Source of the DNA: Gonapodya sp. JEL0774
Lineage: Eukaryota; Monoblepharomycota; Monoblepharidomycetes; Monoblepharidales; Gonapodyaceae
Assembly: GCA_027604505.1 (NCBI GenBank)
Contig: JADIIX010000071.1
Span: 8,372 to 72,371, forward strand
Direction: 5' to 3'
DNA: 64,000 bases
Part shown: positions 13,245 to 27,672 of the stretch, piece by piece
Layout of the letters: the number at the start of each line of letters is the position of its first letter
Numbering within the stretch: position 1 is the stretch's first letter
Position numbers and translations under genes: made by a program
Notes under the pieces: model-generated
What the model was told of the DNA's origin: nothing
What the model saw: only the letters and a program-made list of their open reading frames with translations
Databases searched by the model: none

Positions 13245-13283
13245 CAGGACAACAATTACACCACGTGGAGCGCAATTGACCTG
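13245..13283 (+). repeat. conserved hairpin near the right end of copy A
   Basis: CAGGaCAacAATT pairs with AATTGACCTG around a loop containing the palindrome CCACGTGG. The same fold recurs in copy B (18090-18128, where GATTGTCCTG pairs with CAGGACAAcaATC) and copy C (19445-19483, inverted). A retained stem in all three copies suggests it matters to the element, for example as an end signal, but that is inference. Confidence 0.55.
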
Positions 13284-13366
13284 CCCACCTCTCCGTGGTG
13301 CGCTCTAGAAACGCACGCTCATTGCTGACTGTGAGCAAGAGAGCGGGCGGCTAAGAGGCAGGCTTA

Positions 13367-13995
13367 AGGTGTCAGTTGTTGTTTCATTGATTGGATACTC
13401 GGTGGGTAAGGAAGGAAGAATCGTGGCACGGGCTTTGGAGCAACAGTCTTCGAGGAGCCAGCGATCTTGAGAGCAACAGAATATTATTCAAATGGTATTT
13501 ATTGGATAAGAGAATTTTTGCTCACAGTACAATATCATCCCCCTGTCTCTGTGTGGGATACCGCGATCGTGATCGCCAGCGAAAACAACATTGGCGACAA
13601 ATCCTTAGATTCTGCCCCCCTTGACTACATCCCCCATTGTCGCCTGCTCGATGCACAACTATTTGCCTACCATCACTTCCCTGCTCTATCCCTCGGCTCG
13701 TTCTTCACATTTCATCTTCTCCTCGCGGTGTTGAATCCGCTTACTTAGTTCCCTTCTCCGTCCACACTCTCTTCTTCGATCCCCTCTATCGCCCGGCTCC
13801 CTGTCACTCTAAACACTCCCATCATGGTCTCGTTATTTGCACGTTTCTATCACGTGCCACCTGGGTTCCCCTCTCTTTTTCCGCGGGAAGATATCTCCTA
13901 CTCCCATCGGTAAAAAACCCCGCTCCCTTGCTCCACCAATCCACTTTCCCCCTTTCTCCAATCTCACTATTTTTTTCCTAACACACCTTTAGTAT
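13367..13995 (+). promoter_or_regulatory. upstream region of the GAPDH-like gene
   Basis: About 630 bases between repeat copy A and the GAPDH start. From 13600 on the plus strand is strongly pyrimidine-rich (runs of CTCC, TTCCC), with a CCAAT at 13937 and a TATGCCC context at the start codon. CT-rich leaders are typical of highly expressed fungal genes. No other coding signal. Confidence 0.45.
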
Positions 13996-15715
<1,720 letters not shown>

Positions 15716-16663
15716 TAGAGGTTGAATCGAGAAGTTTTGAACCGCTCCACTCTTGTTGGTAAAAGTGCAATTCATTGTAACAGAAAAGTGAAAGGTGGTC
15801 ATGAAAGTCACGATGGCGTCACAGGGCCCTCCATGGACAATTCCACACATTTACATAGATCCTGCCAAAATTGGTTCGCGGTCATCCCCGCCAACGGATA
15901 TGTCACATTCAGTCGGTACAAATGTAACTTCTCAGTGGGTCTCATGGCGCTGGTATCATTTAAACTACCGAGCCTGCGGTGCTGCCTACAAGCTTTAACC
16001 CCGTACATACTCCATTCAGACTCACAGTCTCCTGTAACTTGGAGTAACGTTGTCCCGCAACTGAGGCTGCAACACACTCCATAATTGCATATCTCCTTAT
16101 TCCAGGCAAACGTTTATTCTTATATCTCTTTGATTTCGAGAGTTTGTAGGGGAGACCATAACCTTTAAAGGAAGAACAACGCTGCGAGAGGCCCACTCCC
16201 AAACAACCCCAAACACGTTGGAGACAGCTCCACGTATACCTTGATCGTGATCTACCCCGTAAAGTTGTAAAGCAGTAGTTATGTACTATGTTCAGTTCCG
16301 ACAGTCGGTGAAACAAACCATTTCTACCAAAACCTTCACGAACAGCTCCCCTGATCGCTGAATTACCCTTGTTGCTATCACTGACTTTCCTGAAGAATTG
16401 AACTACCGTGAACGAGCTCCGCGCATGCTTTGGTAGCAAGGTTACCAGCCCGCCTGTCGCTATCCACAAATTGTCTGACATAATGCCCACCTTCAGCACC
16501 CATCTTTGAAAACATTCGGACCGGTTGAGTGTACTCATCTGTTCAAATTTAGGGGTTATAGTCGTCATGGGGCAGCGAGTTCAAGACGGAAGTTCAGCAT
16601 TAATTTGCTTGGGTGCGCCACAACGATGAGCCTACCACAAACATGCCTGGAAATCCAACAGAA
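15716..16663. other. GAPDH 3' flank, no firm gene
   Basis: About 950 bases. The longest open frame is on the minus strand, 15960-16568 (202 residues from an ATG, MTTITPKFEQ...). It has no recognisable motif, an odd Ser/Arg/Leu-rich composition and ends inside the GAPDH 3' flank. It may be chance, or the remnant of an unknown gene. Confidence 0.4.
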
Positions 16664-18210
16664 TACTCACTCGGGCGGCCAACACAAGCCAACACAAGCA
16701 GAAGCGGAAGCGGAGGATAAGAGTTCCGAGCATTCAGTCTGAATGAGCCTTGTCTGACGGTTGGATCAAACCAGCTTCTTCTCGCCTGGCGCGGTGCCCA
16801 ACGGACCGGCCAAGGTCGCTCATTGCGTCTCCGCAACGGTCCAGTCCTTGCACGATCACTTCTAGAAGATGCTACCTGCTTGATGGCACCTATCTCTACC
16901 CACAATGTCCTCGAGCCCGGGCTGTGTACATCTGCATATCAGCTAAGAGCGATGCTCAACTTCTGGCATGTCCAGAGCCTGCCATTGGTTCTCTCCAGGT
17001 TCCCACCTCCTACTTTGGCACAGTCCTTGTGCTCTGCCTTTCCCGACCGGCTCATCTTGGTCCACGCAAACGTGACCGCCCGACTCCATGAAAGCGCCAG
17101 TACCCTGTTACACCGACACGTCTTCTCTCATATCTACGGAAACCGACTCCACACCATTCAAATAAGCGCTAGGTCTTTTCCTTTTTGGATCTGAGTCGCC
17201 TGCTTTCGCTCCGTTCCTTCCAAAGGACCTAAAAGTACTCGAATCCCCATATATTCGAACCCGCTCTATACCAATGCGCCGGTCCCCCTTCTTTGCAACA
17301 ACACATCTGGCTTTTCGCTTACCAAAAGCGACTGCATATCAATGAAATGAGCGCTAGGTCTTTCACGCTATGGATTTGAGTCGCCTCCTCCTTGCACTCT
17401 GTTCTTCCCAAAAGGACTCCTTGACTCCCCTATTCGAGCCACCTCGAGATCTTCTTGGACGTGCGATCAATATCTGAATGGAGAATCGGTGATCACGACG
17501 ACTGCTCGCCTTCGCAAGTGCTTCTTTGTTCTATCCCCGTCTGGCCACCGCCCCGTTGCATTCTCCAGGACTCAGTGTCCCTCCAACTCCTTTCCACTCT
17601 GCGTATTTATTTTCGCTCCGAGTCATACTTCGTCATCATTATGACGCTGGAGGCAAGCATTGCTGCTGTTCATCCCCTCGCGAGTCATCCGTCTCCAAAT
17701 TCGTTCGCAGAGTTGTTTGTGCATCTGCCGGCTCCTTCATTTCACGGAAGTTTCTCGTTGTGATTACCTGTCAGCTCCACCGAATATATGCGGGCGATGC
17801 TTTGTAATCGTTGGACAGTACGTCAGATTTGTCAGTTTTCATGAACTTGCTAGACTGTGGGGAGGAGGGGTCTTCTCTTGATTCAGGAGTCCGCACAATC
17901 AACCGAACGGTTCCATTACCACCAGCCAGAGGGCAGTCGCATATGGACATTTTTTTCAGTGAGCTGTATCTTCTGTACCTTCTTGTATTGTTTCCTGGTC
18001 TGTTATTAAGCTGGGGATGTGGGTGCAAAGCAGCAGTGTGATTTGGCTCAGGAGGAAGTATTGGCGTCACCGGGGACTCCGGCGTGGTTCAGGACAACAA
18101 TCACACCACGTGGAGCGCGATTGTCCTGCCCACCTCTTCGTGGTGCGCTCTAGAAACACTGTAGCTCTCTTGTTCACTTTGAGCAAGAGCGCAGGTGGCT
18201 AAGAGGCAGG
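16664..18210 (+). repeat. dispersed repeat element, copy B (about 1.55 kb)
   Basis: Same order of shared blocks as copy A and same strand: left end CTCGGGCGGCCAACACAAGC, then GAGCCTTGTCTGACGGTTGG, two units of the tandem block (17160 and 17346), a segment almost identical to 13000-13030 of copy A, the CACCGGGGACTCCGGCGTGG block and hairpin, and the right end GGCTAAGAGGCAGG. Copies A and B lie as direct repeats on either side of the GAPDH-like gene. Short open frames in it are not kept in frame between copies. Confidence 0.85.
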
Positions 18211-19357
18211 TCCAAGAGTGGAGACCTGGATCTTCATCGGAACCTCTGCATTACTCAGACGTGGTGGCATGATCAGGGGACAGAGTCTTTCGGGACATCA
18301 TGAACTGCGACTATGCAGCCATGAGAAGACTTTCCTCCTTCGCCTCCATCAGGCTCCGAACGGTGTCCTTGTACACATCCTGATACTCGTGGTCGCCAAA
18401 CAATTTTCTTTTTTTGAGCTCCTTCCCACAAAGACCTGACTGGTCTTCCTGGTACCCGTCTTGATCGAGACACCAACGAGATTTTGGGTTTGTGCCATTG
18501 GTGATGGCTCTTTGTAGCCCATGAAGGAAGTCAGCTTCCCCATGGGGAGTTTGCTGTTCTCGAAATGCAACCAAAGGTTATCGACTATCGTTACGAAAGA
18601 GACGACGGAGCGAAGAGGGGAGCAGGATCAATGCATGTGCGTTTCGCGCAGCTGTCGCTCTTTGCTTGAACTAATGATCAGCAAGTGGCAAGCTGCTTGC
18701 CCGCTTCCTTTCGATTTTGATTTCGAGGGATGTGAGGATTCACCCAATCCGGTTGACAATCACGTTCATTTTCCGAATTGCCACGTTTAAATTTGAGGGA
18801 AGAATAGTGTTGGTTGCAGCTATTGCCTTTTTGTTCTCATAAATTGATCTCGATGTGTTTATGAGTATTAGTGTATCCTAATTATGACATTCTTATCTTA
18901 CAAGCGTTCATGTACACATCCATAACAAGTAGCCGCTAAATATTCTCTCTGAAGATGTACATCGACGGATGTCTGTGCTCTTTCGTCCTTCTCTCCTGTA
19001 TTTTGTAATGTAGCATATTTGCAACGCGGTCCCCGACATCATACAATGCGGCTGGAAGGAAGTTAACGAATCCAATTCAGTTGAAGGCCATCCATGCCAA
19101 CCACCGTTAGTTCCCAACACTCATTCTGCGTTGTCCTGACAGGCTGCGTTCTCTGATCTCACCACGTCTGAGCAAACGCCGATTCTCCGCAGCATATCTG
19201 AACGAATGTGGTTGTTTTGGTGGTGACAGTAACAGAAGGACCTCTTGTGTCTGGCTGATCCACATCCATACAACCATAACCCTCTTTGTTGCCCATCGCA
19301 TCCATATCTACAAAACCATGCCCAGAGTATCCCACTAAAGGAAACTAAATTTCCCGC
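18211..19357. other. spacer between repeat copies B and C, with a weak ORF
   Basis: About 1.15 kb. A minus-strand frame at 18311-18574 (87 residues, MVAFREQQTPHGEADF to ESLLMAA) overlaps a second minus-strand frame at 18349-18570. The stretch DHEYQDVYKDTVRSLMEAKE looks protein-like, so a degraded gene is possible, but no family was recognised. The rest, especially 18790-18900, is AT-rich without signals. Confidence 0.35.
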
Positions 19358-20916
19358 TTAAGCCTGCCACTTAGCCGCCCGCTCTCTTGCTTGAAGTGAA
19401 CATGAGAGCCGCGGCGTTTCTAGAGCGCACCACGAAGAGGTGGGCAGGTCAATTGCGCTCCACGTGGTGTAATTGTCGTCCCGTACCACGCCGGAGTCCC
19501 CGGTGACGCCACTACTTCCTCCCTGATCAAATCTCACGCCCCGTTCACAACCGCACCCCTAGCTAATAACCGACCAGGAAACCGTACAAAGAGGAGTAAA
19601 AGATACAGCTCACTCATCACTGAGAATAATGTCCATGTGCAACTACGCTCTGGCAGGTGGTGACGGAACCGTTCGGCTGGCTATGCAGACCCCTGAAATC
19701 AAGAGAAGACCCCTTCTCTCCGCAGTCTAGCAACTTCATGGAGAACTGGCAAATCTGACGTACTGTCCAACGATTACAAAGTATCGCCCGCATATATTCG
19801 GTGGAGCTGACCAAACCGCAACGTGAAACTTCGGTGAACTGAAGGAGTTCACAGGATGCACAGCGAACTCTGCGAACGGATCTGGGAGACGGGTGACTCT
19901 CGAGGGGATGAACAGCAGCAGCGCTTGCCTCGAGCGTCATATGATAACCCTACGAAGTATGAATATGTGCGAAGAGATGAAAAATGCGTAGTAGAGGAGT
20001 TGGAGAGACACAGTGTCCTGGAGAATGCAAAAGGGAGGTGGCCGGCAGGTGTATCGATCATAGAAGCACTTGCCAGACCGAACAGGCTTTGCGAAGACAT
20101 AATTCTCATGTGAGCCATTGGATGTACTGCAAAGATGATCTCGAGGCAGTTCGAATAGTGGAGTCAAGTAGTCCTTTGGGGAAGAACAGAGCGAAACGAG
20201 GAGCGACTCAAATCCGTAGACGGAAAGACCTAGCGCTCATTTGATTGATATGCAGTCGGTTTCGGTAAGTGAGAGAAGCCACTTTAAGAAGGGGACCGGC
20301 GCTTTCGTATCGAGGGGATTCAGCAAATGTGGGAGTCAAGTAGTCCTTCGGGGAGGAACAGAGCGAAAGGAGGAGGCGACTCAAATCCAAAGAGGGAAGA
20401 CCTAGCGATTATTTAAGCGGTATGCAGTCGGTGTCAGCAGATGTGAGAGAAGATGTGTCGTTGTAAGAAGGTACTGCCGCTTTCGAGACATGTTGCTGAG
20501 TCGGGTATCACGTTCGCGTCGACCAAGATGAGCCGGTCGGGAAAGGCAGAGCACAAGACTTGTGCTATAGTAGGAGGTGAGAACCTGGAGAGAACCAACG
20601 GCAGGCTCTGGAGATGCGAGAAGTTGGGCGAGTGCAGTATCGCTCTTAGCTGATATGCAGAGGTACGCAGCCCGGGCTCGAGGACATTGTGGGTAGAGGT
20701 AAGTCCCATCAAGCTGATGGCATCATCTGGAAGCGGCGGTGGAAGGAGTGGACCGTTGTGTCGACGCAAAGGAGCGACCTTGGCCGGTCCGTTGGGCACC
20801 GCGCCAGGCGAGAAGAAGCTGGTTTGATCCAACCGTCAGACAAGGCTCAATCATACTGAATGCTCAGAACTCTTATCCTCCGCTTCCGCTTCTGCTTGTG
20901 GGCGCCGCCTGAGTAA
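19358..20916 (-). repeat. dispersed repeat element, copy C (inverted, about 1.56 kb)
   Basis: Reverse-complement copy of the element. Read on the minus strand it starts ACTCAGGCGGCGCCCACAAG at about 20916, has GAGCCTTGTCTGACGGTTGG, two units of the GCGCTAGGTCTTTC block (20404, 20222), the CACCGGGGACTCCGGCGTGG block near 19500, the hairpin at 19445-19483, and ends GGCTAAGTGGCAGGC near 19360. Its terminal CTTAAG matches copy A but not B, which helps place the right border at or just beyond GGCAGG. Confidence 0.83.
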
Positions 20917-21253
20917 TCTGCTCGAGTTGCGAAGCGCCAACCTCACGATGAGTGGTCACAGCACACAAGCAACAATTAGCAGACAAATGCACACAAATCC
21001 ATCTCAAAGGTTGCTAGATTCCATGATCGAACGGGCATCCCATAAAAATGAAAAGTGTGTTTCCCAGTTACATTGGCAACACGGGTAAACGTCAGGAGGA
21101 AGAACATTCCTTTACGTTTCAATGTGCCCGAATGTTTCATTTACATGCTGATATTTGACGTTTGTAATGTTATGCATGTTTCGGATATCCGGGCGGACTG
21201 ACTGCGTGAAGGGACATACCTTCCCCTATTCACCACCTCCATGTTGCATAACT
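20917..21253. other. upstream region of the SLP1-like gene
   Basis: About 340 bases between repeat copy C and the next start codon. No repeat or coding feature recognised; it presumably carries the promoter of the plus-strand gene. Confidence 0.45.
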
Positions 21254-24200
21254 ATGATGGTCCATCCCAGGTGGCCCGCGCGTGTTGGAATTCATTTGCA
21301 GTCCACTCGCCGATGGAATTCGCGCTTTTTTCTGTGTGTGGTCGCCGCCGTTGTTCTTGTGGGACTCACCACCCAAGCACAGGCAGACGGTGATTCGACC
21401 GATCCCACCGCGGACGCCAACCTCTGCCACTCGGATTCTCCACCGTACTCGTCCTTCCCTTCGCCAGGTGCTTCCATCCACGACTCGCATCGCATGGAGC
21501 ACCAATCACTCTCCTCAAAGGATCTCATTCTGCCTGCGAACGATGATCCGGGTACGTTGTGAATTCCCTGCGATCCTTTTGTTGTTCTCTTTTGCCTTCT
21601 CTTTGCTCTCTTGTTTTAATTGAGTTTGGCGCTGATGCTTTTCTACATGATATCATGGCTCTCTCCGCTTCCTCAACTGCCCCCCCCCCCACACACACAC
21701 AGTCGCACAACACCACGATCAAACAGACCCCACACATCTCTACCATTTACATCCACTTCCAGACTCTTCACTGGACCCGTCCTCTTGGACAGAAAACGTC
21801 CCTTCACATGATGCTCTCCACCTCGAACTGCACAACCCTGACGTCCTTCACCCCCCAAACTCCCCCGACGACGATTCCCTGTTCCCTGTCATGGATCAGC
21901 ACTCTGATCCGTCCTACACACCCGCTTCCTCCATTGCATATACACCACCGCATCATCCGCCTCAAACAATTACTCAACCACTCACTCCCCACACGCACAC
22001 CTCTGCGCCCTCTACTTCCTCCATCTCCCATCCACCTGGTTTCCCAGACGGAGAGTGTATTGAGCTTGCTCTCAGTGCCGATGCCGATACCGACATACTG
22101 ACGCACCTTGATACTGCCAAGGTCCCCTTCGAAGGCAGTGGGGGGAACGAGAACGAGAACTACGGAGCTGACAGAGACAATCGAGGTGACAGTGGAGATA
22201 GAGCTGATAGAGGTGATCAAGGTAGGTTTTTCTTCGCTTCTTTCAGACCTCGGGTTCGGAGTGTTGCGTGCGTGTGTGTGTGTCGGAGGTAATGGTTGGG
22301 TCAGTCATCGAATAAGGAACGAATGCAGTTTCGCCGAACTCATGTCATTTATCTGTGTGGAATGGAATTTGCCAGCGAGTTCTTGTAGAGGAGATACCCT
22401 GGCGGTGAACATGGGGGCGAATGCTACTCTCGATTTGTATTGTTTTTTGTTGTTTGTGGTGGTGTTGTGGGCACCGAATCGTTTCATTTTGTGTTGAGCC
22501 ACAGGCTCAAAGTGGCACTGGTTGGGTAGATGGGGAAGATCCATAGTTACGTTCATTCAAACTCTCATGTTCCGAACACCACTGACATCAGCAATATTTC
22601 CCTCAACTTCACTTGCGGTTCCTGACCACATCACATCCGAAGCCCCCACACTCTCCCCTTCACCTACTCCTCAACAAGATCCTACCAACCGTCCGCACCC
22701 CCCTATCATCCACCCCCTTCCCCCCTCTCACTCCCCTCCCTACACTGGAAAAGAGCGTTTCAACTTTGCGTCTTACACCTGCGCCGCCGCCGTCCTCTCC
22801 TCCACCTCCACTTCTACCGGCTCGAGCGCCATCCTCAACGAAAACCGCGACGCCTACATGTTGAACCGGTGCGGTGACGGTGCGAGGGACCCGAGGAGCG
22901 TCGGAAAGGCCGGCGGAAAACCCCCGCTCTTTTACGTCGTGGTTGAGTTGTGCGAGGACATGTTCCTTGACACGCTCGTGCTGGCCAACCTCGAGTTCTT
23001 CTCCTCCACGTTCCGCGACGTGCGCGTGTACCACGCCAAACGCTACCCTCCGCCAAACAACAGGTGGGACTTTGTCGCCCACTTACGCGCTCGCAACGCA
23101 CGAGATGTGCAGGTTTTTCGCGTGCCGGGCGTCAAGACCTGGACGCGCTACGTGAGGCTGGAGGTCACGAGCCGACATGGGTTCGAGAGTTTGTGCCCGT
23201 TGACCTTGTTGAGGGTCCATGGTAGGCCCATGACGGATGATTTTGCGGAGGAAGATGGGGAAGGTGCCGGGTCAGCAGGGGGCCCACAGGGGGTTTTGGT
23301 GCTCGGTGGCCAAGGCGTGCAAGGGGGAAGGAGAGGCAGCGGGGGGGACGAGGATGACGGGCGAAGCTCCAACTCCGGATCAGCATCTCTGGGCTCGCAC
23401 GTGGAGCCCCCTTCCACGGGATTGAACCTCATGGACTCCATCGTCACTCCACCGTGGCCCGATCTAGAGCGGGAAATGGACATGGACTTTGGCGTGGTAC
23501 CGGCTATGGGTGACGGTGGAAGTGGAGACGTTGGCGAGTCATCCGCCCAAGCTGGTGGAGGAAAACCGCGTCCCTGGCTATCCTCACCCTACCCTCCGCG
23601 TGCACCTCGCCCGGCAGCAGCAATCGGCTCTGCAGCCTGGGACTCCGATTCCCCCCCTCAATTATCCACCGACAGCAACGGCCACAATCCTTTACCTGAC
23701 CTCCGCCGACTCTTTGACGCTCGTTTTAAACCCAAAACCCGCCCTTCACCACAAGGATCTTCTTCGGGGCCCTCCCCTTCCACGTCCGAGGATCATCTTG
23801 AGGCTTCCCCCATATCACCGTCCCCTTCCCCTTCCCCACCATCTGACCCTCCATCATCGCCATCTCCCGACCCCATTCACACATCCTCTGGTAGCGGCCA
23901 ACTGCAGCAGCAAGGCGGAGGCCAAGAAGGCTACTTCCGCTCCATGCTCAAACGCATAGCGGCGCTCGAACGGAACACGACGATGCTTGTGGGTTTCTTG
24001 GAAGATCAGACTCATGCCATGACGAGATGGATGGGAGAGACGATTCGGCAGATGGAGGATGTAAGGGATGTGATGGATGCAGGATGGGCGGGGGTGGTGA
24101 GTAGCGCAGAAGCTGGAGATGTGATTGCCTTCTTTTAAAGTTGATGTTTTGATTTGGACGGGGGTCTTCTTCCCTTCTTGTATCATCATGGGCAACCGGG

Positions 24201-25166
24201 TGACCTCTTTGTAGAGCGATCGCCAGCAGAGTAGGGACGCAGTGGTGGATGCGAGGACAACAGTGTTGTCGGACCGAGTGAGTTAATCAAGAATAGGTTG
24301 TATCCGCCCGTGTGTGGGTAATCGAATTTCGCTGTTGATTTTTCTTTGTTTTCGAACCCGCGCTTGGCAACCCCATCTCACAGCTCGATCGCCTCGAATA
24401 TCTACTTTACGTGGTCATTGCTGTGCTCACTGCTATCCTCACCCGCGGAGTCTTGATCGACTCACCGTCGTCGGCGCCGTGGTTTTCCAGGAGTAGTGGT
24501 AACGTGGCGAGCGGTGCAAGGTTGGGCGGTGTGGGAGATTCTCACTTGACTACATCGGAAAACGTGGTTGGCACTGCTGTGCCCACCAGGGCCCGGGAAA
24601 CCGGAATTTTGGACGCGCGTGGTGGGAGTGGCAATCGCCAGCACTTACATTTGTTGTCTTCGGCTGCGCTGACAGGTCAGGAAGACCCACTCCACTCACC
24701 TACTCAACCCGGCCGGAAGCGTCGCCGACGAGCCACGTCGCCTAAGCAGATGGCGAGGTTTTCTCCGGTGAGGAATGTAAGACTGGCGAGCTTTCGAACC
24801 GGTGTCTTTCATGAGACGATTGTGGAGGAAGGGGAGCGAGGAGATGTGGAGGTGGAGTCGGTGGAAAGTGGAGTGATCGCGATGGAGGGAGAGCAACGTG
24901 ATGTAACACCCGACGCTGGAAAGCCGGAACGGGAGCGGGAACGCGTTGTGGGGGATGTTCAAGATTTGAATACGGGACTCCGGAATGCGGAGCGACGGGA
25001 CGAGTGGACTGTCCCTACAATTTCTCGTGACGAACACCATGAGTACACTGGGGTGGTTGGAGCTGGTGTTCCTGACACTGCTGATCCGGAGCTCATGAAT
25101 GTGGAAACATTCGATTTTGCAGACTCAGCATGGACAGATGATCTGCCACTTACAACTGAGCAGTAA
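21254..25166 (+). CDS. SLP1: SLP1/Osteopotentia-type SUN-domain ER membrane protein
   Basis: SUN-like proteins of the Slp1/OPT class sit in the ER membrane and help membrane-protein folding or stability; yeast Slp1 works with Emp65. The chosen start (MMVHPRWPARVG) gives a cleavable-type signal: a basic head, then FFLCVVAAVVLVGLTTQAQA. A low-complexity luminal stretch follows over two exons. The SUN domain lies about 22760-23230: RFNFASYTCAAAVL, SAILNENRDAYMLNRC, YVVVELCEDMFLDTLVLANL, EFFSSTFRDVRVYHAKRYP, VPGVKTWTRYVRLEV and CPLTLLRVHG. A long Ser/Pro-rich region comes next, then a helix MLKRIAALERNTTMLVGFLE split by introns, a C-terminal membrane segment YLLYVVIAVLTAILTRGVLI and a charged tail ending LPLTTEQ. 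The exact acceptor before the SUN exon (22500-22620) is uncertain. Confidence 0.85.
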
Positions 25167-25274
25167 CATTAGATATTTTGGGGGTAATCATTCGAATCGT
25201 AATACCATACAATTACGAGTATCATCTACATTGCATCTGTACATTTGTGTGAAAGAAGAAATTTAATGTATCAA

Positions 25275-27516
25275 TCAGAAGAGCGCCATCAGCAACTCAA
25301 AGAGTCCTTTGGCTTTTCCCCACAATGTAGGTCGATACATCATGTCGTTCAGGGCAATTACAAAGGCCGGGCCAGTTGGTTTTACGGGGTATTGAAGGGG
25401 AGGCGGGATTCCCGTGCGCACACCGGGTATCCTTTTTGGCGGCGCGGTAGAAAAAAGGTGCTGTGAGCAGACCCTTAATCACGTGAGGAGACCTGAAGAG
25501 CTTTGACTCACCAGTCACTGGTGGTTGACCTCGCCCAACATTGGCCTCGGAGACCCTCGACACCCGCGAATCTATCAAATCCACTTGCGCCAACACCCCC
25601 AAATGGCAGACTTTGGCAGAGATAATTGATTGCGAAATCATTGAGGTTGCTCATGCCTGTGCGCAGTCCTTGCATGAGTGCATGTCCTCTACGAAGGTTC
25701 AATGTGAACACCGCACTGTCCAAACCGAAGGGGCTGGAATTTGCAAGAGTAAGTGCCTCCGCATCCGTTTTGAACTTCATCACGACCGCTACAGGACCAA
25801 ACACTTCGGTTTGAGCGATATCCATTGCAGGTGTGACGTCTACGAGGAGAGTCGGCTGGTAGTATTGGCCCTTTGGGTACTTCGGGTGGACGTATCGGCG
25901 GCCACCGACAAGAAGGCGAGCGCCCTTTTGAACCGCGTCATCGATCAGGGGTTGGATGTTCGTCTGTGTTTTAAAAACAAGGACATTGTGGAAGATTTGT
26001 TTTTGTGAATCGGGTTGCATCCAACTCACAAAAGATGACATTGTCATGGCACCACAATCCACGTCTTCTTCCAGTGGTGCCCCCATGCGAATACCTTGAA
26101 CACGTTTCTCCAGGTCGGCGACAAGTTTGTCGTAAATTTTTTCGTGTGCGATAATGCGTTCAATTCCTTGACGATGGAAAACCATATCCTTGGTGACGGA
26201 AGGTCGTGATCCAGTCCACATTGCACTTACCGATACAATTTTGCCCGCAGTTCTGGAATACACCTCTCATCAACACCGGCACCACCTGTCCGTAATCAGC
26301 ATCCTCGCAAACGATGGCACAATCCTTCCCACCCAACTCTAGGACCACCGGCGTGAGCGTTTCACTGGCATGCTTCATCACCGCTTTCCCAACGGTGGTG
26401 CTGCCGATAAACAGCACCTTGTCGCATCGTTCGACAACGGCCTCACCTGCCTCCTGGAAGCCGTTGACAAACTGAATAATGCGTGGGTCACAACCATTTG
26501 CCACGATGGCGGCACGTATCGCGCCCTCCCAGTATTTTGAGGACCAAGCAACCCATTCCGAAGATTTAATGACCGCAGCGTTTCCACACATTAATGAAGT
26601 GATAATGGGCCCAAATGTCTATGTATTAGTGGGATCAATTTGTTCGGTGTCAGCTTGTGTACTGGAATTGTTGCCAAAGACACTCACATTGTGGAAGGGG
26701 TAATTCCAACTAACAATGGCACCAAAAACTCCCACTGGCACAAAATCCAAACGCGCCCTTTTGTGAACAGTCATTGGCCCAACATCACGAAACTCTGGTG
26801 CCAAGTACTTCTCCCCATTCTTGATTGTCCAGCGAAGTTTCTCCAGAGTCGTGATGACTTCTCCGAATCCAGCATCAACCACTGCCATTTATTGAGCGTA
26901 CAGTTAGGACGGATCCAAAAAGTCATATGAGCGCTCTCACTCACTTGTTTTGCCTGAGTCACGGCATGCTACACGCGAAATTTCTTCCTGGTTGGTCACA
27001 CACCACTCCAAAAGTGTTCGTAAAATCGCCCTCCTCGTTTCGAAACTCGTCTTGGCGTAACTTTTTTGTGCCTCTCTCGCTTCATCAATTCGTTCGTATA
27101 CTTCCACTCTGGTAAGTGCGTGGACCTTCCCGAGAAATCGGCCAGTCGTGGGCTCGTAACAGACTATAGTGTTTGGATCCTTCAAGTCCTGTCAGGTCCC
27201 GATTGGATCACAAACATGTGAGCTTGCGGACTCAAAGATCCCCTTTCACGTGATCCACACATACTCGAATGTTGGGAGCCTCTAGCACATTATCCGACAT
27301 CCAGGTCAAATCAGCCTCTACGTGAATCAGTTGTGGGATAAAACAAAATTTGGATTCAATCGTTTTAACTCGCCACTGTCATCCCTGATTATCGGACGTC
27401 CACTCACCTGGAGGGGTGTTGACCTTGATTTTCTGAACCGGGTTCGGGCTCAACACATACGATGTGACGATAGAGATCACGAGTACAGCTACAACGATGC
27501 CGACGATCTCTTCCAT
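25275..27516 (-). CDS. Msc7-like membrane-anchored aldehyde dehydrogenase
   Basis: Member of the NAD(P)-dependent aldehyde dehydrogenase superfamily, closest in layout to fungal Msc7. The first exon encodes a membrane anchor: MEEIVGIVVAVLVISIVTSY. The catalytic domain follows: ETRRAILRTLLEW, VACRDSGKT, VPVGVFGAIVSWNYPFHN, VLELGGKDCAIVCED (Glu general base region) and LMRGVFQNCGQNCIG with the catalytic Cys. Next come IERIIAHEKIYDKLV, RYVHPKYPKGQYYQPTLLVD, IAQTEVFGPVAVVMKF and LPFGGVGASGFDRFAGVEGL. The C-terminus was recovered by splicing GACTG|GTGAGT to an AG at the end of ATTAAG, giving ...GVRTGIPPPLQYPV, MYRPTLWGKAKG and a stop at 25275, the tail typical of this subfamily. About eight introns. 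Substrate unknown. Confidence 0.87.
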
Positions 27517-27672
27517 TCTTCGAATGTTCCCTGAAAAGGTTCAATTGTACTTGTAGTTTGGGTCTTCACCTTCACATTCATACCACAGCACGCCACCAGA
27601 TGCTTCGCCCACGTGACCACAGGTCTATCTAGATCTCAAATTACATATAATTGAATTGATAAAGTATGCATC

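Larger units (their letters stand above)
11604..13366 (+). repeat. dispersed repeat element, copy A (about 1.76 kb)
   Basis: First of three copies of one element in this window (others at 16664-18210, same strand, and 19358-20916, inverted). The left end is near CTCAGGCGG followed by a short tandem run of CAACACAAGC. Shared blocks follow in the same order: GAGCCTTGTCTGACGGTTGG, GGCCAAGGTCGC, a tandem unit with GCGCTAGGTCTTTC, a block with GATTCAGGAGTC, then CACCGGGGACTCCGGCGTGG, a hairpin, and the right end near GGCTAAGAGGCAGG. Copies differ by substitutions and by number of internal units. No reverse transcriptase, transposase or Rep motif was found, so it would be non-autonomous. No target-site duplication or terminal inverted repeat could be seen by eye. 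Confidence 0.85.

Noticed and set aside
18273-18574. Gene in the spacer between repeat copies B and C
   Set aside because: Two overlapping frames compete, no motif is recognisable and no clear splice model supports either; kept only as a weak ORF note.
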